40,241 nt of DNA from Candidatus Staskawiczbacteria bacterium (GTDB taxonomy: Bacteria > Patescibacteria > Paceibacteria > Paceibacterales > Staskawiczbacteraceae), in assembly GCA_903835075.1 (NCBI GenBank), contig CAILLM010000007.1:1-40241 (forward strand), written 5' to 3'. How positions within the stretch are numbered: position 1 is the stretch's first letter; every line of letters starts with the position of its first letter. Shown here one piece after another: positions 8,003 through 14,807 of the stretch. The notes below the pieces were generated by a model, which was given only the letters and a program-made list of their open reading frames with translations, was not told the DNA's origin and did no database searches. The position numbers and the translations under genes are program-made.

Positions 8003-9028
8003 TTAGAATAGTCCGCTTTGCTTGCGTAAGTGGCTAAGTCCTAAATGGCTGTAGGCTAGGGCTGTAGCAACTCGGCCTTTTGGGGTGCGTTCAAGAAGGC
8101 CACATTGCATTAAATAAGGTTCGTAAATGTCTAAAATTGTTTCTTCTTCTTCCATGGCAGCTGCTGCTAATGATTGCAATCCAACAGGCCCTCCGCCAAA
8201 TTTTTCAATTAAAGCTTGCAAAATATTTCTGTCGCTGGGCTCTAATCCCATTAAGTCTACCTCTAACGAGTCTAGCGCGTGCTTGGCAATTTTTTCTGTT
8301 ATAATTTCTGCATTTTGAACTTGGGCAAAGTCGCGCACTCTTTTTACTAGCCTGTTTGCAACTCTTGGCGTAAACCTTGAACGTTCGGCAATTGCGGTAA
8401 TGGCTGCAGGTTCCATTTTTATTTTTAATAAATTTCCCGATCGCTCAATTATTTTTTTAACATCTTCTATATTATAAAAGTTAAGCTGAAAAGTTGCGCC
8501 AAATCTGTTACGTAGGGGGGCAGATAATAACCCTGGCCTTGTGGTAGCTCCAATTAAAGTAAATTTGGGTAATTTTAATTCCATTGTGCGTGCCATTGGA
8601 CCCTTTCCTAAAATTAAATTTAATTTATATTCTTCCAATGCGGGGTATAAATATTCTTCTATGGTTTTATTTATTCTGTGAATCTCATCTAAAAATAAAA
8701 CATCACCTTCTGACAAGTTTGTTAAAATTGCAGCTAAATCTCCCGCTCTTTCTAAAGCTGGGCCCGAGGTAGATTTAATTTTTTTACCCATTTCATTAGC
8801 AACTATGTAGGCTAGAGTGGTTTTGCCTAAGCCAGAGTTGCCATAAAGCAACAAGTGGTCAGGACTTTGACCACGTTGCTTAGCTGCGGTAATAATTACC
8901 TGTATATTTTCTTTAATTTTGTCTTGCCCAACGTAATCATTCCAAGAACTCGGCCTTAAAGCCGAGTCTAGTGTTTCGTCCGGTGCCTCGACAGCGGAGA
9001 GGTCTTTTTTGGGTGAAGGGGTTGACAT
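8003..9028 (-). CDS. ruvB: Holliday junction branch-migration ATPase RuvB
   Basis: AAA+ motor that drives branch migration with RuvA. Walker A is GNSGLGKT (63-70), Walker B LFLDEIHR (111-118), sensor 1 GATTRPG and the arginine finger in APLRNRFGATFQ. The C-terminal winged helix carries ERTPKGRVAT, which contacts DNA. 341 residues is normal. The gene stands alone rather than in a ruvCAB operon. Its start codon overlaps the -35 box of a promoter firing the opposite way (9022-9050), so the two transcription units share control DNA. Confidence 0.97.
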   Translation of the reverse strand: MSTPSPKKDLSAVEAPDETLDSALRPSSWNDYVGQDKIKENIQVIITAAKQRGQSPDHLLLYGNSGLGKTTLAYIVANEMGKKIKSTSGPALERAGDLAAILTNLSEGDVLFLDEIHRINKTIEEYLYPALEEYKLNLILGKGPMARTMELKLPKFTLIGATTRPGLLSAPLRNRFGATFQLNFYNIEDVKKIIERSGNLLKIKMEPAAITAIAERSRFTPRVANRLVKRVRDFAQVQNAEIITEKIAKHALDSLEVDLMGLEPSDRNILQALIEKFGGGPVGLQSLAAAAMEEEETILDIYEPYLMQCGLLERTPKGRVATALAYSHLGLSHLRKQSGLF

Positions 9029-9050
9029 ATATATTAAAAAATGATACTAT
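9022..9050 (+). promoter_or_regulatory. Strong sigma-70 promoter for the 9.1-kb structured RNA
   Basis: TTGACA (9022-9027), exactly 17 bases, TACTAT (9045-9050). Start of transcription expected near 9057. The -35 box overlaps the ruvB start codon on the other strand. Confidence 0.8.
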
Positions 9051-9056
9051 GGAAGA

Positions 9057-9212
9057 TATTTAGGTTAAACGATTAAGCGGCTCTAGAGTTGGAGGTATTT
9101 ATTTGGACTTACCTCAGCTTCGGATAATTCTGCTCCGGCTCAATTATTCCTCAGGCAAGTCTTTGTTTATGTCCCAGACATAAGAACACCTCCAGCTCTA
9201 AGGCCGCTTTTT
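9057..9212 (+). ncRNA. Structured non-coding RNA, 6S-like architecture
   Basis: About 155 nt between a consensus promoter and a T-run, with no ORF. Bases 9076-9096 pair with 9188-9208 in a 21-position closing stem with one mismatch (AGCGGC.../...GCCGCT). An internal loop follows: 8 nt on the 5' side, and on the 3' side a small hairpin of its own (TTATGTC-CCA-GACATAA, 9167-9183). An upper arm then pairs GACTT with AAGTC (9106-9110/9157-9161) and GGATAATT with AATTATTCC below a 12-nt loop. A long rod with a central bubble and a side hairpin on the 3' strand is the layout of 6S RNA, the RNA polymerase decoy. The fold is seen in sequence; the 6S identity is inference. The final stem plus T-run also acts as the terminator. 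Confidence 0.7.
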
Positions 9213-9218
9213 GTTTAC

Positions 9219-10556
9219 TTATTTTGCTAGGTCTGCTGGTTTTGTTTCATCTTCTTCAACAACTCGCAAAACTTCGTCCATTGTGGTTTTACCTTCAACA
9301 ATATCTATTAAACCTGATTGCCACATTGTTACCATTCCTTTTTTTATTGCCAATTCTCTAACAGCAGAAACTGGGGGATTGGTTAAAATAAATCTTTCCA
9401 TTTCAGAGTCTACTAAAAATGCTTCAAATAATCCTTGTCTTCCTTTATATCCTGTAAAGTTGCAAGCTTCGCATCCGCCTTCTTTGGCTTTGGCAATTTG
9501 AACCTTATCAAGGTCGGTAATTTTTATTTCTTTTGGTAAAATTTTTAAACCTTTTTTAATACTGATTAATTCTTCTGCACTTGGAGCCACAAGAGTAGAA
9601 CACTTTTTGCAAACCTTTCTGGTGAGTCTTTGGGCAACAGCCATTTTTAAGCCAGATGCAATGGATGAAGGATCTACGCCCAAGTCTACAAGCCTTGGGA
9701 TGGTCCCAGCTGCGTCATTGGTGTGCAAAGTAGATAATACCAGGTGACCAGTAAGGGCAGCTTGTAGGGCAATTTTAGAGGTTTCTAAATCTCTAATTTC
9801 TCCCACCAAAATAACGTCTGGGTCTTGCCTAACAATAGATCTTAATCCATCAGAGAAGTCATAGCCTTTTTCTGGAGCAACTTGTGTTTGGGAAACTCCT
9901 GTTAAGTGATATTCAATTGGGTCTTCAATGGTAATAATTTTAATTTCTGGGTTTTGAATTTTTTTCAAAAAAGCATAAAGCGTGGTTGTTTTTCCAGAGC
10001 CCGTGGGACCCGTAACAATTATCATTCCATTTGGTTTGTCTATTTCTTTTTTAAAAGTTTCATAAAGATCTGGTCTTAGACCCAAATCATCTAAAGAAAT
10101 TAAACTTTTAGGGTTTAAAATTCTCATAACAATTGATTCACCATATTCTGCTGGCAAACTAGAAGTTCTAACTTCAATAAGCAATTCATCAACTTCAATT
10201 GTAAATCTTCCATCTTGTGGCTTGTCTGTGATGTTTAACTTTAGTTTTGACAAAAGCTTTAAGCGGGAAATTAAATGGTGATAAACGCTTTGTTCGAAAA
10301 AAACAACATCTTGTAAAATTCCGTCTAATCTAATTCTAAGTCTTGCTTCTTTTTCTTGCGGCTCTATGTGAATGTCGGAAACATCTAAAGCAATTGCTCC
10401 ATATAAAATTACATCTAGTAAGTCAGTAACACTGGAAACCAAATATTCTTCGATTTTTTTCTTGAAACCACCAATGTCTTTAACTTGAGATTTTACTTCC
10501 TCAATAATTTTTGGAGAGATTGAAACCGAGCCAAGTAATTTTTTAGTGTCTACCAT
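9219..10556 (-). CDS. pilB: Type IV pilus assembly / type II secretion ATPase (PilB/GspE family)
   Basis: Cytoplasmic hexameric ATPase that powers pilus extension. Walker A is GPTGSGKTT (183-191), the Asp box ITIEDPIEYHLTGVSQTQV, Walker B DPDVILVGEIRD and the His box LSTLHTNDAAGTIPRL. A zinc-binding tetracysteine, CKKC then CEAC, is in the C-terminal part. At 445 residues it lacks the N-terminal MshEN/GspE-N domain of full-length PilB and begins just before the RLDG-containing N2 domain. With the ComEA-like protein it points to pilus-driven DNA uptake or attachment. It lies 4 bases downstream of the DHH-like gene, as an operon. Confidence 0.93.
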   Translation of the reverse strand: MVDTKKLLGSVSISPKIIEEVKSQVKDIGGFKKKIEEYLVSSVTDLLDVILYGAIALDVSDIHIEPQEKEARLRIRLDGILQDVVFFEQSVYHHLISRLKLLSKLKLNITDKPQDGRFTIEVDELLIEVRTSSLPAEYGESIVMRILNPKSLISLDDLGLRPDLYETFKKEIDKPNGMIIVTGPTGSGKTTTLYAFLKKIQNPEIKIITIEDPIEYHLTGVSQTQVAPEKGYDFSDGLRSIVRQDPDVILVGEIRDLETSKIALQAALTGHLVLSTLHTNDAAGTIPRLVDLGVDPSSIASGLKMAVAQRLTRKVCKKCSTLVAPSAEELISIKKGLKILPKEIKITDLDKVQIAKAKEGGCEACNFTGYKGRQGLFEAFLVDSEMERFILTNPPVSAVRELAIKKGMVTMWQSGLIDIVEGKTTMDEVLRVVEEDETKPADLAK

Positions 10557-10560
10557 TTAT

Positions 10561-11250
10561 TTAAAGTGGATTAATATTATTTTTTATTTCTTCTAAATTT
10601 GCACCTTTTTTCATTAATTCAGAAGTTAATTGAAAAATATCTGCGGTAATATTATCTTTGAAGTCATTAGTATAAATTACTAAACCAGTTAAAAGACATT
10701 TTGCAGACTCTGCATTTATATTTTCAGCAAGACCAACAACTATTTCCGAGAGGGAGGTATCTTTTATTAGATTTATTTTACCAAATTTTTGGTTGTCTTT
10801 CGAGTTATCTATGTTTAAAACTGGAGAATCTAGTAAGAATCCAAAAGAATTTAATTTTTCCGATAATTCTTTCTGGTAGTCTTTTATACCAACAGTAATC
10901 ACGAGGTCGGGCTTGGCTTCAGCAAAATAAAAGGAAATATTGTCTTTTTTTATAGTTCCATTTTCAAGAGTTAAATGCACTTTAAGTGCTTGGTCATTTT
11001 TTTCGTAGTAAATTTGTGAAATTTGAGCAACGCTGTTTGGAATAGACATCACAAAGTTTTTTGGATAAGAAATAAAGTCCAAATTAGGTGATAAAAACTT
11101 TAAATTTTCTGGCAAAGTGTCTAACAATAAGTTTACATTTTTGCCTAAATCTTTTAAAGTATAAAAAAGAGCCAGTGTAGAGGTAATTGCCTCTGGCTCT
11201 TGTGAAGTTATTAAATAAATATTTTTTGCTTCTGATATTAAATTTTCCAT
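10561..11250 (-). CDS. DHH phosphoesterase-like protein, probably degenerate
   Basis: The N-terminal third resembles the nucleotide-fold half of DHH/NrnA-like phosphoesterases (NLISEAKNIYLITSQEPEAITSTLALFYTLKDLGKNVNLLLD), and PDLVITVGIKDYQ and LNIDNSKDNQKFGKINLI sit where DHH-family metal motifs would. The DHH triad itself and the usual H-P-D residues are absent, so catalysis is doubtful. I use ATG 11250 (MENLISEAKN) over an upstream start at 11280, because a TTGACT box (11282-11287, minus strand) would otherwise fall within the coding sequence. It is transcribed divergently from tsaE and leads into pilB. Confidence 0.6.
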   Translation of the reverse strand: MENLISEAKNIYLITSQEPEAITSTLALFYTLKDLGKNVNLLLDTLPENLKFLSPNLDFISYPKNFVMSIPNSVAQISQIYYEKNDQALKVHLTLENGTIKKDNISFYFAEAKPDLVITVGIKDYQKELSEKLNSFGFLLDSPVLNIDNSKDNQKFGKINLIKDTSLSEIVVGLAENINAESAKCLLTGLVIYTNDFKDNITADIFQLTSELMKKGANLEEIKNNINPL

Positions 11251-11286
11251 GTTAATATACCCTATAAAATTTAAGCACATAAGTCA

Positions 11287-11718
11287 ATGTTAATAAAGTA
11301 CACAACTACAAGCTATAAAGACACACAAAAATTTGGACAAGAGTTAGCCAAGGATATTCTAGGTTTTCCACTAAAAAAAATTGCAACTGTTTTGTGTTTG
11401 TATGGAGATTTAGGGGTAGGGAAAACAACTTTTTTGCAAGGTTTTGCAAAAGGCCTTGGCATAAAAGAAAAAATATTAAGCCCAACATATGTGGTAATGA
11501 GGCGTTTCGGTTACTTTTATCATTTTGATTGTTACAGATTAAAAGACGAAAAGGATATTTTGGAATTGGGCTGGGAAGAAATAATTTCCAATCCAAAAAA
11601 CATTGTAGCAGTTGAATGGCCCGAGCGTATAAAAAAAGTTTTACCAAAAACCGCAATTAAAATTGAATTTAAAACCCTTGAAGAAAATAAAAGGGAATTG
11701 ACAATGAAAAGATTATAG
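11287..11718 (+). CDS. tsaE: tRNA threonylcarbamoyladenosine biosynthesis ATPase TsaE
   Basis: ATPase that supports TsaD/TsaB in making t6A37 on ANN-decoding tRNAs. Walker A is GDLGVGKTT (40-48), followed by FLQGFAKGLGI, SPTYVVMRRF, FDCYRLKDEKDILELGWEEII and VEWPERIKKVLP, all family hallmarks. 143 residues is usual. It is divergent from the DHH-like gene across a 36-base gap. Its last codons contain a TTGACA box that appears to start the next gene's transcript. Confidence 0.95.
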   Translation: MLIKYTTTSYKDTQKFGQELAKDILGFPLKKIATVLCLYGDLGVGKTTFLQGFAKGLGIKEKILSPTYVVMRRFGYFYHFDCYRLKDEKDILELGWEEIISNPKNIVAVEWPERIKKVLPKTAIKIEFKTLEENKRELTMKRL

Positions 11719-11726
11719 GGTAGTTT
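11698..11726 (+). promoter_or_regulatory. Candidate promoter for the 86-residue gene, inside tsaE
   Basis: TTGACA (11698-11703), 17-base spacer, TAGTTT (11721-11726). A Shine-Dalgarno AAAGGAG lies at 11741-11747, seven bases before the ATG at 11754. Confidence 0.5.
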
Positions 11727-11753
11727 TAAGGGGCTCATTGAAAGGAGAAAATT

Positions 11754-12014
11754 ATGATAATATCCATAGGATTATTATTCCGATTGTTGAATATTGCAAA
11801 CCGCGAGGTTGATGAGAATATCGCTAAGAGCGCAGAGGCTCGGAGCAAAGTAATTGAAAATTATGGACAACTACTTGTTGTTAGAGATTTGATATCGCAC
11901 GCCTTGGAAAATTGCGATATGCTGATTGAACTTTCGCCCAGCAACCAAAGCCTTTTAGAACCTTTTATTGTCAGACATACGCAGGATGCGACGTCGCTGG
12001 AAGCTTCACGGTGA
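11754..12014 (+). CDS. Orphan hypothetical protein, 86 residues
   Basis: Starts MIISIGLLFRLLNIANREVDENIAKSA in part, then a mostly helical hydrophilic body ending in LEASR. No motif recognised. It has one of the few textbook Shine-Dalgarno sequences here (AAAGGAG), a candidate promoter inside tsaE and a strong terminator at 12031-12055, so it is a self-contained unit. Codon choice is visibly more GC-rich (TCGCACGCC, CTTTCGCCCAGC) than its neighbours. This resembles the isolated genes at 27768 and 30474. Function unknown. Confidence 0.65.
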   Translation: MIISIGLLFRLLNIANREVDENIAKSAEARSKVIENYGQLLVVRDLISHALENCDMLIELSPSNQSLLEPFIVRHTQDATSLEASR

Positions 12015-12030
12015 TTTTAGTGATTTGTTT

Positions 12031-12055
12031 GCCCAAAAATTTGGGCTCTTTTTTT
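12031..12055 (+). terminator. Rho-independent terminator of the 86-residue gene
   Basis: GCCCAAA/TTTGGGC stem with a two-base loop followed by a long T-run. Confidence 0.92.
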
Positions 12056-12079
12056 ATAATTTAAGGGGTATTTTTTTGT

Positions 12080-12097
12080 GGTTGTCATATGACAACC
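12080..12097. repeat. Perfect palindrome 1 (18 bp)
   Basis: GGTTGTCAT followed by its exact reverse complement with no loop. First of three unrelated palindromes in a 100-bp non-coding stretch. Possible operator for a dimeric protein. Confidence 0.85.
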
Positions 12098-12120
12098 TTC
12101 GCAATATTGATAGGGGGCAT

Positions 12121-12141
12121 TTTTTCACGTCACGTGAAAAA
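12121..12141. repeat. Palindrome 2 (10-bp arms, 1-bp centre)
   Basis: TTTTTCACGT, one C, then ACGTGAAAAA. Its centre is about 42 bp from palindrome 1 and about 38 bp from palindrome 3, near four helical turns each. Confidence 0.85.
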
Positions 12142-12157
12142 GTATAAACAAAATAAT

Positions 12158-12179
12158 CAGGTTAACCATGGTTAACCTG
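12158..12179. repeat. Perfect palindrome 3 (22 bp)
   Basis: CAGGTTAACCA followed directly by its reverse complement. It ends six bases before the -35 box of the candidate promoter at 12185-12213, the position of an upstream regulator site. Confidence 0.88.
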
Positions 12180-12184
12180 CACGA

Positions 12185-12213
12185 TTAATTTGCTTTAGTG
12201 CTAATATTATAAT
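12185..12213 (+). promoter_or_regulatory. Candidate promoter for the exonuclease gene
   Basis: TTAATT (12185-12190), 17-base spacer, perfect TATAAT (12208-12213). The -35 is weak, which fits activator dependence. Start of transcription expected near 12220, leaving a 60-base leader. Confidence 0.5.
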
Positions 12214-12279
12214 TTATGCGGTCGTCGTAAATATGATGCTGACTATTTTTGTTGTGTAAAAAATATGATAAAATGAAGA

Positions 12280-13158
12280 ATGGAAAAAAGATTAATTATT
12301 ATTGATTCTAATGCGTTGTTGCACAGGTCATTTCATGCGTTGCCACCTTTAATGACAAAGTCGGGGCAGGAGACAGGAGCTGTTTATGGTTATTTGCTTA
12401 CTTTGTTTAAGGCTATAACTGATTTAAAACCAGATTACGTTGTTGCTTGTTTTGATACGAAGTCGCCAACGTTTCGCCACGAAATGTATAAAGAGTACAA
12501 AGCACAAAGGCCGGTAACTCCCGGTGGAATTGTTTCGCAAATTCCTGTTACAAAAACAGTTGTTGAAGCTTTGGGGATTCCCATTTTTGCAGTTGAAGGA
12601 GTTGAGGCCGATGACTTAATCGCCACAATTTGTGCTAAAAATCCCGACTTGGAGATATTTATTGTTTCGGGAGATATGGATAACACGCAATTGGTTAATG
12701 AAAAAATAAAAGTTTACACGCTGGGAAAAGGAATAAAAGATACTGTTATTTATGACATAGCCAAGGTACAAGAAAGATTTGGGGTGAAGCCCGAGCAAAT
12801 GGTAGATTTCAAAGCTTTAACTGGTGACCCTTCAGATAACATTCCTGGAGTAGAGGGAATTGGTAAAAAAACAGCTGCTGAAATAATTCAAAAATATGGA
12901 AGCGTAAAAAACTTGTACGAAGAGCTGGCAACTGACACGGCAATTTTGAAGCCAAAAGTAAAAGAAGCCTTAAAGCTAAACAAAGAGTCGGCCTTAATGT
13001 CCCGTGACTTGGCTCAAATGAAGGATGACGTAGAAATAGAATTCAAAATTGAAGACTGTAATTTTGGGAAATTTGATGCTAAAAAAGTTGCAGAAGTTTT
13101 TAATAGTTTGGAGTTTTATAGCCTCATTGACCGTTTATCACAATTAGTCTACAATTAA
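12280..13158 (+). CDS. Stand-alone 5'-3' exonuclease (PolA N-terminal domain/FEN type)
   Basis: Corresponds to the 5'-nuclease domain of DNA polymerase I, which removes RNA primers and flaps. Motifs include LIIIDSNALLHRSFHALP, VVACFDTKSPTFRHEMYKEYKAQR, GVEADDLIATI, IVSGDMDNTQLV, DFKALTGDPSDNIPGVEGIGKKTAAEII (helix-hairpin-helix) and the C-terminal NSLEFYSLIDRL. The ORF stops where the polymerase part of PolA would begin; no polymerase domain follows. So this is a naturally separate exonuclease, as small Patescibacteria and some Firmicutes have. It is followed 44 bases later by a HAMP protein. Confidence 0.93.
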   Translation: MEKRLIIIDSNALLHRSFHALPPLMTKSGQETGAVYGYLLTLFKAITDLKPDYVVACFDTKSPTFRHEMYKEYKAQRPVTPGGIVSQIPVTKTVVEALGIPIFAVEGVEADDLIATICAKNPDLEIFIVSGDMDNTQLVNEKIKVYTLGKGIKDTVIYDIAKVQERFGVKPEQMVDFKALTGDPSDNIPGVEGIGKKTAAEIIQKYGSVKNLYEELATDTAILKPKVKEALKLNKESALMSRDLAQMKDDVEIEFKIEDCNFGKFDAKKVAEVFNSLEFYSLIDRLSQLVYN

Positions 13159-13202
13159 TTAAAGAATTTTAATTAGTTTAATTTTTAAAATTGATAAAAA
13201 AT

Positions 13203-13790
13203 ATGTACAAAGTTTCATTTAAGGTGGCTTTACCCGTTATCCTTGCGGGAATGTTTGCAATAGTTGTTTTTATAGCATTAAACCCAGAAGGCTTGAGTCC
13301 AAGTTTTTATGTAATTTTATTTTTATTGTCTGTTTTTATCTTTTTTTATGGATTACATGTTGGACAAAGCGTTGCTCAGCCAATTGAAAAAATATTGAAA
13401 AGGGCTGTTGACTTAAGTAAGGGTGACACAAAAGCTAGGTTTTATTTAGAAACTAAAGATGAGTTTGGTGAGCTTGCTCAAATTTTCAATAAAATAGCAG
13501 ATGATATAGAAAATAGTCGTAATAAGGCAGAAAATTCAGAAAAATCAGTTAATATAAAAGTGAAAGCAAAAACTCAAGATTTGGAAGAAGTAATAAGCGC
13601 TTTAGAGCAAAAAGTTAAAAATAGAACAATTGAGGTGGAAAGATTAATGAAACAGCAAGGGTTAGTTACACCTGCTGAGCCCGAAGAAACTCAAGTTACA
13701 GAAATTCCAGCTAAACCAAAAACTCGTGTGTCTAAAAAAACGAGCACCGTAGTAGATGGTGACATTGACGCAACAGATGGTCAAACTTAA
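13203..13790 (+). CDS. Two-helix membrane protein with HAMP domain and coiled coil
   Basis: Two hydrophobic segments (about 9-28 and 37-55) with a very short loop between, then a HAMP-like linker (VAQPIEKILKRAVDLSKGDTKARFYLETKDEFGELAQIFNKIADDI in part), a long coiled coil (to about 145) and a Pro/Thr/Lys-rich tail. No kinase, cyclase or methyl-accepting domain follows, and there is no sensor domain, so it is a HAMP adaptor of unknown output. I prefer ATG 13203 over the in-frame TTG at 13191. It ends six bases before mutM, so they are likely co-transcribed. Confidence 0.75.
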   Translation: MYKVSFKVALPVILAGMFAIVVFIALNPEGLSPSFYVILFLLSVFIFFYGLHVGQSVAQPIEKILKRAVDLSKGDTKARFYLETKDEFGELAQIFNKIADDIENSRNKAENSEKSVNIKVKAKTQDLEEVISALEQKVKNRTIEVERLMKQQGLVTPAEPEETQVTEIPAKPKTRVSKKTSTVVDGDIDATDGQT

Positions 13791-13796
13791 AAAAAT

Positions 13797-14702
13797 ATGC
13801 CAGAATTACCAGAAGTAGAAACAACAGTAAAAGGTTTAAATGCAAAGGTCTGTAACAGGACCTTTGTTTCTGTTTGGTCAGACTGGTCCAAGTTAGTTAA
13901 AAAACCAAAAGATTTTAAAGATTTTGAGAGAGAAATAAAAAATAAAAAAATTAAAAAAATTTGGCGTCGTGCTAAAAATATTATTTTTGATTTATCTGGT
14001 GGATATTCTCTTTTAATTCATCAAAAAATGACAGGTCACATGTTGGTTGGGAAGTGGGTTATGCAAGACGGCCAGTGGAAGCCAGAAAAAGATGGCCCGC
14101 TTAACGATCCGTATAATAGGTTTTTGCATTTAGTTTTTTATTTTGATAATAAAGAAATGATGGCACTTTCTGATGCTAGAAAATTTGCAAAAGTTGAATT
14201 ATGGAAAACTAATGAGTTGTTAAATTCAAAAGAATTTATAAATTTAGGTCCAGAACCTTTAGAAGAAAGTTTTACTTTTGAAGAGTTTAAAAAAGTATTG
14301 TTGGGAAGCCCGCCTTCAGACCCAAAGGGTGCCCCGCTACGGCGAGGCAAGGTAAAACAGGTTTTAATGGTACCACAAATAATAGCAGGCATAGGGAATA
14401 TTTATGCTTCAGAAATTTTGTGGCAAGCAAAGGTGCACCCCGAAAAAAGTGTTGCCAAATTAAACACAAAAGAGTTAAAGTTGATTTATCAAGCTATAAA
14501 AAATGTTTTGGGAAAAGCAGTTAAATTAGAGGGAGACAGTTTTTCTGATTATAGAAAACCAGATGGCAATAAGGGAAATTTTCATGCGGAAAGAAAAGTT
14601 TATAATAGAGAGGGACAAGAATGCAAAAAGTGTAAGGTAAAAATAAAAAGAATAAAATTTGGTGGCAGAAGCACATTTTTTTGCCCAAATTGCCAAAAAT
14701 GA
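13797..14702 (+). CDS. mutM: Formamidopyrimidine-DNA glycosylase (MutM/Fpg)
   Basis: Bifunctional glycosylase/AP lyase that removes 8-oxoguanine and FapyG. The N-terminus PELPEVETTVKGL supplies catalytic P2 and E3. LIHQKMTGHM and LVFYFDNKEMMALSDARKFAKVEL are typical, as is the helix-two-turn-helix segment (QIIAGIGNIYASEILWQAKVHP). The zinc finger CKKC...GGRSTFFCPNC is complete. At 301 residues it is longer than usual (about 270-275), mainly through an insert near 169-184 (GSPPSDPKGAPLRRGK) encoded by a GC-rich palindromic patch at 14305-14350. Confidence 0.95.
   Translation: MPELPEVETTVKGLNAKVCNRTFVSVWSDWSKLVKKPKDFKDFEREIKNKKIKKIWRRAKNIIFDLSGGYSLLIHQKMTGHMLVGKWVMQDGQWKPEKDGPLNDPYNRFLHLVFYFDNKEMMALSDARKFAKVELWKTNELLNSKEFINLGPEPLEESFTFEEFKKVLLGSPPSDPKGAPLRRGKVKQVLMVPQIIAGIGNIYASEILWQAKVHPEKSVAKLNTKELKLIYQAIKNVLGKAVKLEGDSFSDYRKPDGNKGNFHAERKVYNREGQECKKCKVKIKRIKFGGRSTFFCPNCQK
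14305..14350. repeat. GC-rich palindromic insert in mutM
   Basis: High-GC stretch with nested dyads (ACCC-AAA-GGGT; CGCC...GGCG) in an AT-rich gene. It encodes PPSDPKGAPLRRG between two conserved Fpg blocks, where other family members have only a short link, and the reading frame is kept. Confidence 0.6.
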
Positions 14703-14715
14703 TTTATTTTATTTA

Positions 14716-14747
14716 CAACCTTCTATATATTTTTTATAAGATGGTTG
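14716..14747. other. Hairpin in the mutM-holA gap
   Basis: CAACC...GGTTG with an inner TTCTATA/TATAAGA stem in the 105-base non-coding gap. No T-run follows, so it is not a classic terminator. Attenuator, processing site or chance. Confidence 0.35.
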
Positions 14748-14807
14748 CGAGCTGTTTTAGATCTCCCTCTGTGAGTGGTGTATATATTTTTATAAAAATT
14801 TAAACTA

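Noticed and set aside
10561..11280. Start of the DHH-like gene at 11280
   Set aside because: The ten extra residues MCLNFIGYIN are not family-like and would place the gap's likely promoter inside the coding sequence; ATG 11250 fits better.
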